Below, piece after piece: positions 57,541-64,000 of a DNA stretch of 64,000 nucleotides. The DNA lies in assembly GCA_036250195.1 (NCBI GenBank), contig JAVHZZ010000002.1, positions 276,698,960 through 276,762,959 on the forward strand. The letters run 5' to 3'. This DNA comes from Mixophyes australis. Taxonomy: Eukaryota; Chordata; Amphibia; Anura; Limnodynastidae. Numbering within the stretch: the first letter of the stretch is position 1; each line of letters starts with the position of its first letter. The notes below the pieces were generated by a model. It worked only from the letters and a program-made list of their open reading frames with translations, ran no database searches and was not told where the DNA came from. The position numbers and the translations under genes were made by a program.

Positions 57541-59132
57541 CGTGTCTGCACTCTCTTCACAGATGACTACTTCGCTGGACTAAAGTACATTCCCCTCAAA
57601 TTCTAGTCTTCTTGCAGCTTCTGCATTCGCCTACATGCTGTTATAGAATCCAGAAAACGACACAATTTGTTTAGAGACACAAACAGCATCTCCTGCATGT
57701 CATTTTTTAAAAGTTCTGTAACACCAAGTTGATTGTGTGAGCAAAACAGGAAATGTGATGGAATTCCACCCCGCTGTAATGCTTGAACAATATTGGTGTC
57801 GTTATCAGAAATGACATATCCTCAGGAGAGTCCAAGCAGGATTACCCATGTTGCAATGACATCCCTTAGTTTTAGTTACAGATTGTCAGCTGTATGCCTC
57901 TTAGTGAAGCCGCTGATACACAGAGTAGCCTACTTCTGAAAAATGTGACGTACTTGGGTACATGCTGCTGCTGTACCTGCTGGTGAAGGCGAATGACCAA
58001 CCCAGTGGGCTCTCACAGTCATATAATCTTGTTTGTGAGCGGCCCTACGCGCCGGGGGGCGGTGTTTGAGGCCGTTCCCCCGGCTATCCCAGGCCAACCG
58101 TGGCTTGATGGCGCTGCGGTATCGTCACGCTTAGGGGGGATTCTGACTTAGAGGCGTTCAGTCATAATCTCACAGATGGTAGCTTCGCCAGTGTCTGTCC
58201 ACATATTTGTGGTTAAGTGTACTGTGGGTAGAATGCCATTTTGAAGCGCAATAATTCAATTTTTAGGAACCTTCTGGTACAGGTGGGTAATAGCTTTTCT
58301 ATTAAAATGGTATAGTGATGACATTTGCTAACAGGGACAGAACACCTCAATTAAATGTCTTAAACCAACTGTATTATTAGTGGACATTGGACGCAGATCT
58401 AATACTAGAATAGTACCCAGGGCGTCTGTGGTCCGCTTGAGCCTGGGTGACAGGTTTCATACTTGCTTCCTCTTGCAAAGGATTGCTTAACTGTACATTG
58501 TTGCTTCTGGGGATATTGATGATGAAGGTGTTGGGGGTGTAGATTGCAGGTGTTGGGATGTAGATGAGAGAAGGGAGGCAGATTATGCTGGACTGCTTGT
58601 TGTTATTTTTTTAAACCTAAGTTTCTGATTTTCCCAACAGCTTTCCATGAACTCACTTCAAATGACGTAACATGGATGAGGATCCCAGATGGTTAAGGTC
58701 CCTAGCTCTACTGAGTGTGGCTTTAAAAAATGCTACAAATGGCTAGACAACTGTTGCAAAGATTTATGTAAAAATATTTCCACACTTAAGAGGTGGATTT
58801 TTGGTCTTATGCCCAGGCATGACAATGGCTTTTTTCTTATCAATGTCAAGAACTGCAGCAATTTTTCTTTTAAAGTGTCTGAAAATCATATTGTGACCTA
58901 GGAGGTGGTCAAAATTGAATGGAAATAACTAGAAAAGAAATTAGTGTTAGTGAGGTTAATAATAATGTAGGTAAATAATAACTAAATTATGTTATTTTAG
59001 CCCAAATAACAAATTGCAAAACAAAACCAAACAAAACCAAAACCAAAACACGCAAGGGCGGTTTTGCCAAAACCAAAACACGACGGTAATCCAGATTCAA
59101 AACCAAAACCCGTGGGATGGTGAGCATCTCTA
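57541..59132 (-). pseudogene. hAT transposase relic with one terminal end
   Basis: The right end at 59132 reads GGTGAGCATCTCTA (inverse TAGAGATGCTCACC), next to a subterminal block of ACCAAAACC repeats (59018-59117) like the GGTTTTGG block of the 14549 element. Minus-strand BED-finger debris lies at about 58670-58760 and aligns with 15830-15930, and the flanking GAGGTGGATTTTTGGTC block matches near 15952. The catalytic core is partly legible at 57580-58000: SDND and FAHTINLVLQ-like sequence split over frames, a signature of hAT transposases. Many stops. Confidence 0.7.
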
Positions 59133-59159
59133 ACTGGAAGTCACTTTTCCGCTTTGCCC

Positions 59160-59346
59160 TGTGAGCACTTCTCTGCCAAGGTGGTAATTATTTATAAATT
59201 TTGCACATTGTATACACTATTTACACTTTGCTTTTACTGCACTTTGTTTCTGTACTACCCTATATTATTAGTCTGTCCTGTTATCCCTTGCCCTATGTAC
59301 GTCGCTGCGGACATATTGTGGCGCCTCAAAAATAAAAAGATAATAA
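59160..59346 (+). repeat. Dispersed repeat with AATAATAAT tail
   Basis: Diverged relative of 33365-33545, sharing the series TGCACATTGT, CTGTACTACCC, CTATGTACGTCGCTGCGGA and a GGCGCCTCAAAAATAAA-type end with an AAT tail. Confidence 0.5.
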
Positions 59347-59515
59347 TAATAGCAATGGCTGTAAATTGTTCTTTGACAGAATATAATTGAAAATATATAA
59401 AAGTATTTCTTAAGTATTTCTAGTTATTACGTTATTTTGACCCAACTACTTATAAAACTGGACTGCTCGGTAATTATTTTGGAGGGATGCTTTGAAAAAA
59501 TTATGGAGACCCTAA

Positions 59516-59722
59516 GTGGCATATTCAATTAGGATTCCGGTCTGTGGTAACGCGCGTTACCTGCGCAGTATTGCCGGTAATACAGTATCACAATAACATG
59601 GATTTTCGTTTGCATCCATTTGGGGTGCGAATGAAAATCCACGGTATTGCAGTACCATGGATTAACTTCGCAGCCCGTTCCGGCGCAATCCTGTGGACCG
59701 GAAACCTAATTGAATATGCCCC
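59516..59722. mobile_element. Harbinger-like MITE inserted in a hAT end
   Basis: A 207-bp element with inverted ends GTGGCATATTCAATTAGG and its counterpart GGGGCATATTCAATTAGG, flanked by TAA at 59513-59515 and 59723-59725; the TWA duplication is characteristic of PIF/Harbinger. The inside is GC-rich, with GGTAACGCGCGTTACC as a perfect 16-bp palindrome at 59546-59561. The flanks (GTGTGCCGCAAACTG and GTTTGGGAACCAATG on the right) are the end of a hAT element. Confidence 0.85.
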
Positions 59723-59754
59723 TAAGTGTGCCGCAAACTGAAAAAGTTTGGGAA
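59723..59754. mobile_element. hAT terminal fragment
   Basis: GTGCCGCAAACTG followed by AAAAAGTTTGGGAACCAATG. I read this as the opposite terminus of the hAT group whose left end is at 51286. Only the last ~35 bases plus a few before the Harbinger MITE are identifiable. Confidence 0.55.
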
Positions 59755-60202
59755 CCAATGCCTTATGCTAAACTTTTATGAACATTGTTATTGTGAGCAT
59801 TCATACTAATCAATATTTTTAATGATGTAATGCAATTGTGTTCATCTTCATTTTAACCCTTTGTATTGAATTCATACATTGGTCAATTGGTATGCAACTT
59901 ATAGTCTACTGTTACAGTCACTCAAGCTACTTTATGTTATCTGAGGGCAAGTTCCTCTTTTTCTATTTGGTATCTATTGATTTACAGGCCTTCAATTAGA
60001 TCTATTAATGAACATACCAAGTGGATTATCACTTTTACGTGGTGTGTGTGTCTGTGTGAGCCATCACTAATCAATTACTGTGAGTCAGGCAGGGGTTTCT
60101 AGAGTCTAGAGTAGACCTCTCCAAGAGCTACTAAGACCAGAGAATTTTATCCATTGTTGTGAAATTGCCAACCAACCAGTATGCATAAGTACCCAGGGGC
60201 AT

Positions 60203-60770
<568 letters not shown>

Positions 60771-63346
60771 ATAAAAGCTATAGCTGTATTTCTGTATAAC
60801 CATGCAATGAACAATCAATATTCTATGAGTACTTCTCTGATTATAAACTGCAAGCATGTCAAGGTTCAGACAGGGTTTAATAAAGTTGCTCCTGCATGAA
60901 AAAGCCCAACGCTTGTGTGAATCATGGGTTGCCATAACATTTAGTAGAAAAAGACTTTCCCTTAAATATGACCAGCTTAACAATTTAGACAAAAGGTCTG
61001 AGGCATTTCATCTTTGCAATTGCACAAAGGAAATTAACAATTATTATGCAGACCACTCAGTTAAAATCATGAGAAAGCTAATTTTAAACACCTACATCAA
61101 ACATTCGCCTTACAAGTAAAAATTCACTAACCAAACTAATTTCTTTTTTCTTTTTAAGTGATTGCCTTTAGTTTCCTATTAAATGCTACTGCAAATTCTG
61201 AATAGTAATGAAATGTAATTTTGCTATATAATGTTGACAAATATGAAATATAATATGTGTAATATAATATAGAGAAAATAATTGTATAGTATATGTATAA
61301 AATAGCTTTGGTGTATTTTTTATCTTCAAAGAATGCAAGTGGTACAATAGTACACAACAGTATATACAAATAGATGAAGCAGGGTTACATAGTCTAAGAT
61401 TTTACAACATTATAATATAGGCAGTAAATATATTTATAAAAAGTTTGAACGTGGGGGGTTAAGGACGCTTTTAGGAGAGAAAACATATTGCGTTGGGTGT
61501 GTATTTAATTAAATATGCAATGTTATAGACTATAAAATAAATATAGTATAAAGTATCTAGGGTATTGTATTAAAGTGGAGGTAGTTAGTTAAGAAATATT
61601 AGCATAAGCAGCCTGTTTTTTCCAGAAAACACATGGAGCCCATTATTATGGAGGTAATAAGTCATTTTTTAACCATACATGTGACATGCCATATGCAGTT
61701 TTGGAGCAAAGAAATGGGTGGAGATTCATGTGTTACTTTTTTTAATTAGGCCCTGACTTGCCATCTGGTACATGCTCAGTGTGTCTAAGACTATAAGTGG
61801 GCACGGCAGAGTTCCCATGCATTTGTTAAAATGAGCTGCTCCGCGTCAGACTGTCTCCCAGCCATGCTCTTATAAGTCTTGGACCAAGTCACTGCAGAAA
61901 GGCACAACCTTATGCCACCCAATGATTAATGGAGCCCCAAATGACATAGACAAATATCTTCTTTTAGGAACCTGGTGTGAGCACAAATGGACTAAGGTCT
62001 ATTTGCCAAGGCTGACTTTTAAGTCCAGTATTGCTCTGTTTTTTTATTTGTTAGATTTTAAGTTTTTAGATTCTAAACACTGAAAAGCAGGGCTTTGTGT
62101 ATACTTTGTCTCAGTTTGTACTTTTTTTAATATTGGCGTACTTTTCACCAAATGAGAGGCCCCCCAGGAAATTTTTGAATCTATTCTCTGTCTTGGGACT
62201 TGAGGGGAAATGTACTAAGAGTTGGTTTTGTATGCTGTAACCTCCATACATCAGATGCTGTTTTCAGCTCCAACCCACAGGATTTAGTATGGATCAAGGT
62301 AAAAAAAAATATTTCAGATAAATATTTATAAGGGACACAACCATTCATTAAAAAATATGGGGCAATTACAATGCTACTATGGAAATACACACAGTTACTC
62401 AAAATCAACATCACACTGCAAGCAATGTAGGTCTACTTGACACAAGGTACATGTTAATTTAAATACAATTGTTAACTGTGAATTTTCATACTCTCTAGTG
62501 TTAAAAATAATAAACTAAGCAGTCATGGCTTGGCAACCAATGTGATGGATGTAAAGATTAGCTGCTCCTCAAAGAGAAAGTACAAATCTCATAATATTGG
62601 GTAATTCCCCAGCTAGATTGTTTCCAATTGATCATGCCTCATTACCTGATTGTATTCAGTGTCCCATGCTATGGTATAAGAGATCCCAACTACTCTGAAA
62701 AAGTGAGACCTCCATCCTGCCTACAAGCCTACCAGACATTACCTCTGTAAGGCAGTGTCTACATATACCTGTTGATAAGATAATAACAGAAGTGTTGGTG
62801 CCTTTCTTGGGGGTTCCCCCCTGCCTCACATTTGATTCAAGGATAGTCTGTAGCCTCTAGCTGCCCGTCATCTCTTAACGCGAACCTACACCACGCGCTC
62901 TGCTATGAAACCACAGTTCATCCTCTGTCCAAACGAGCCTTGTTTACCTTCCAAAGGATGGGGCCCCCAGAAGAAGCTAAAACAACCCCCCTCTTTCCCC
63001 AGTACCCTAAAATGTTTACAATACATACATTCTGATTCTAGATATGGCCCCCTTTATGTGGGCTTGCTATAGTTGTTTGTTTAGTAAACTATACTCCATC
63101 CATCTTAGTCCATATTCCCACTACCGACTACCTATAATCTGACCTAAATGTTCACAAACTCCATAGCCCAGTTTCTTTAGAATTGTAATGAACTTAAAAT
63201 GAGAATTGTGACACTATAGGGGACCGACTTCCAGATCTCTGATAATTGTTTCTGGGGGTGAAGACGTACATATCAGTTAGTTTGTGCACTTCTAATTTGC
63301 TTACGAAATGTCTATAAGTTATAACCACCATTAATATATGTAACTA
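60771..63346. other. ACACA upstream intron, nothing recognised
   Basis: About 2.6 kb without supportable gene or repeat boundary. 62640-63000 is somewhat GC-richer, but no frame gives a recognisable domain. Confidence 0.5.
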
Positions 63347-64000
63347 CACTGTAAGGACAAAAGTATTTGGCCACACCTGTTAATTAGTGAATTGAGGCGT
63401 TTCAATCAGATCCGTTGCCAGAGGTGTATAAAATCAAGCATCTAGCCATGCAGTCTCCATTTGCAAACATTTGTGATACAAAATGGGTCAGTCTGAAAAG
63501 CTCAGTGACTTCAAGCATGGTACTGTGATAGGACGCCACTTTGTAATACGATGATTTGTGAAACTTCATCCTTGCTGGAACTTCCACGGTCAACTGTAAG
63601 TGATATTATTAGAAAGTAGAAGGTTTAGGAACAACAGCAACTCAGCCATGAAGTGGAAGACCACATAAAATGACCGAGTGGTGTCAACGACTGCTAAGGA
63701 GCATGGTACGTAAAAGTCACCAACGCTCTGCTGATTACATAGTTGAAGAGTTCCGAACTTCCACTGGCATTAATGTAAGTACAAAAACTGTGTGACGGGA
63801 GCTTAATGGAATGTGTTTCCATGGCCAAGCAGCTGCATGCAAGCCTCACATCACCAAGACCAATGTCAAGCGTTGAATGGAGTGGTGTAAAACACACTGA
63901 CACTGGACTGTGGAGCAGGGGAAGTGTGTTCTGTGGAGTGACGAATCACGCTTCTCTATTTGAGAATTAGATGGGCGAATCAGAGTTTGGGGGGCGGATG
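63347..64000 (+). pseudogene. Tc1-like transposon: terminal repeat and dead transposase, runs off the end
   Basis: The inverted-repeat end CACTGTAAGGACAAAAGTAT follows a TA at 63345-63346, the Tc1/mariner target. An ATG at 63483 starts GQSEKLSDFKHGTVIG, the opening of many vertebrate Tc1-like transposases, but a TGA follows within 25 codons. Later pieces in shifting frames include the helix-turn-helix region, REL-GMCFHGQAAACKP and HWTVEQGK-VLWSDESRFSI (about 63895-63960), where the first catalytic aspartate of the DDE domain (WSDESRF) is kept. The element continues past the window edge. At least one stop and several frameshifts show it is inactive. Confidence 0.92.

Overview
The window is a vertebrate nuclear intron landscape, most likely from an anuran amphibian. 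It carries one recognisable host gene, acetyl-CoA carboxylase alpha (ACACA), on the minus strand. Four exons are legible with exact splice sites: 44913-45067, 44651-44821, 14350-14486 and a terminal coding exon at 7163-7289 ending in TAG. Together they encode the last ~196 residues of the carboxyltransferase end of the enzyme. The introns are 91 bp, 30,164 bp and 7,060 bp, and the intron upstream of 45067 runs past the window end (at least 18.9 kb). I saw no other host gene. The amphibian call is an inference from the repeat mix: Sushi-type Ty3/gypsy chromoviruses, DIRS-like elements, L1/Tx1-like LINEs, many hAT and palindromic MITEs, a tRNA-derived SINE and a Tc1 relic. The species is not determinable.

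Layout. 1-7162 is ACACA 3' UTR/downstream DNA with a TTAA-flanked MITE (1685-2085), a palindromic MITE (3997-4279) and a TTAA/piggyBac-like element (5385-6900) hosting a hAT MITE (5848-6161, 8-bp duplication). 7290-14349 is the last intron, mostly an L1-like LINE (8584-12493). 14487-44650 is the giant intron. It holds a hAT element (14549-17825, perfect 8-bp duplication, three minisatellites), nested palindromic MITEs, a 2.7-kb long-inverted-repeat element (24128-26816) with a hammerhead/Penelope-like remnant inside, microsatellites, SINEs, a fragment of a gypsy integrase, and a 5.2-kb chromovirus (34155-39317, minus, 5-bp duplication).

45068-64000 is the next intron. It contains a collapsed DIRS-like element (45845-47711), a hAT end (51286-51584) cut by a second chromovirus (51585-55598, plus, no 3' half), a 213-bp hAT MITE with perfect target duplication (55607-55819), rearranged hAT transposase debris (55828-59132), a Harbinger-like MITE inside a hAT end (59516-59722), a ~570-bp TA/CA microsatellite, and the start of a dead Tc1-like transposon running off the end.

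Every transposon gene here carries frameshifts, stops, deletions or catalytic substitutions, so the window reads as a fossil record of successive nested insertions in ACACA introns. The only sequence I judge to be under coding constraint is the four ACACA exons.
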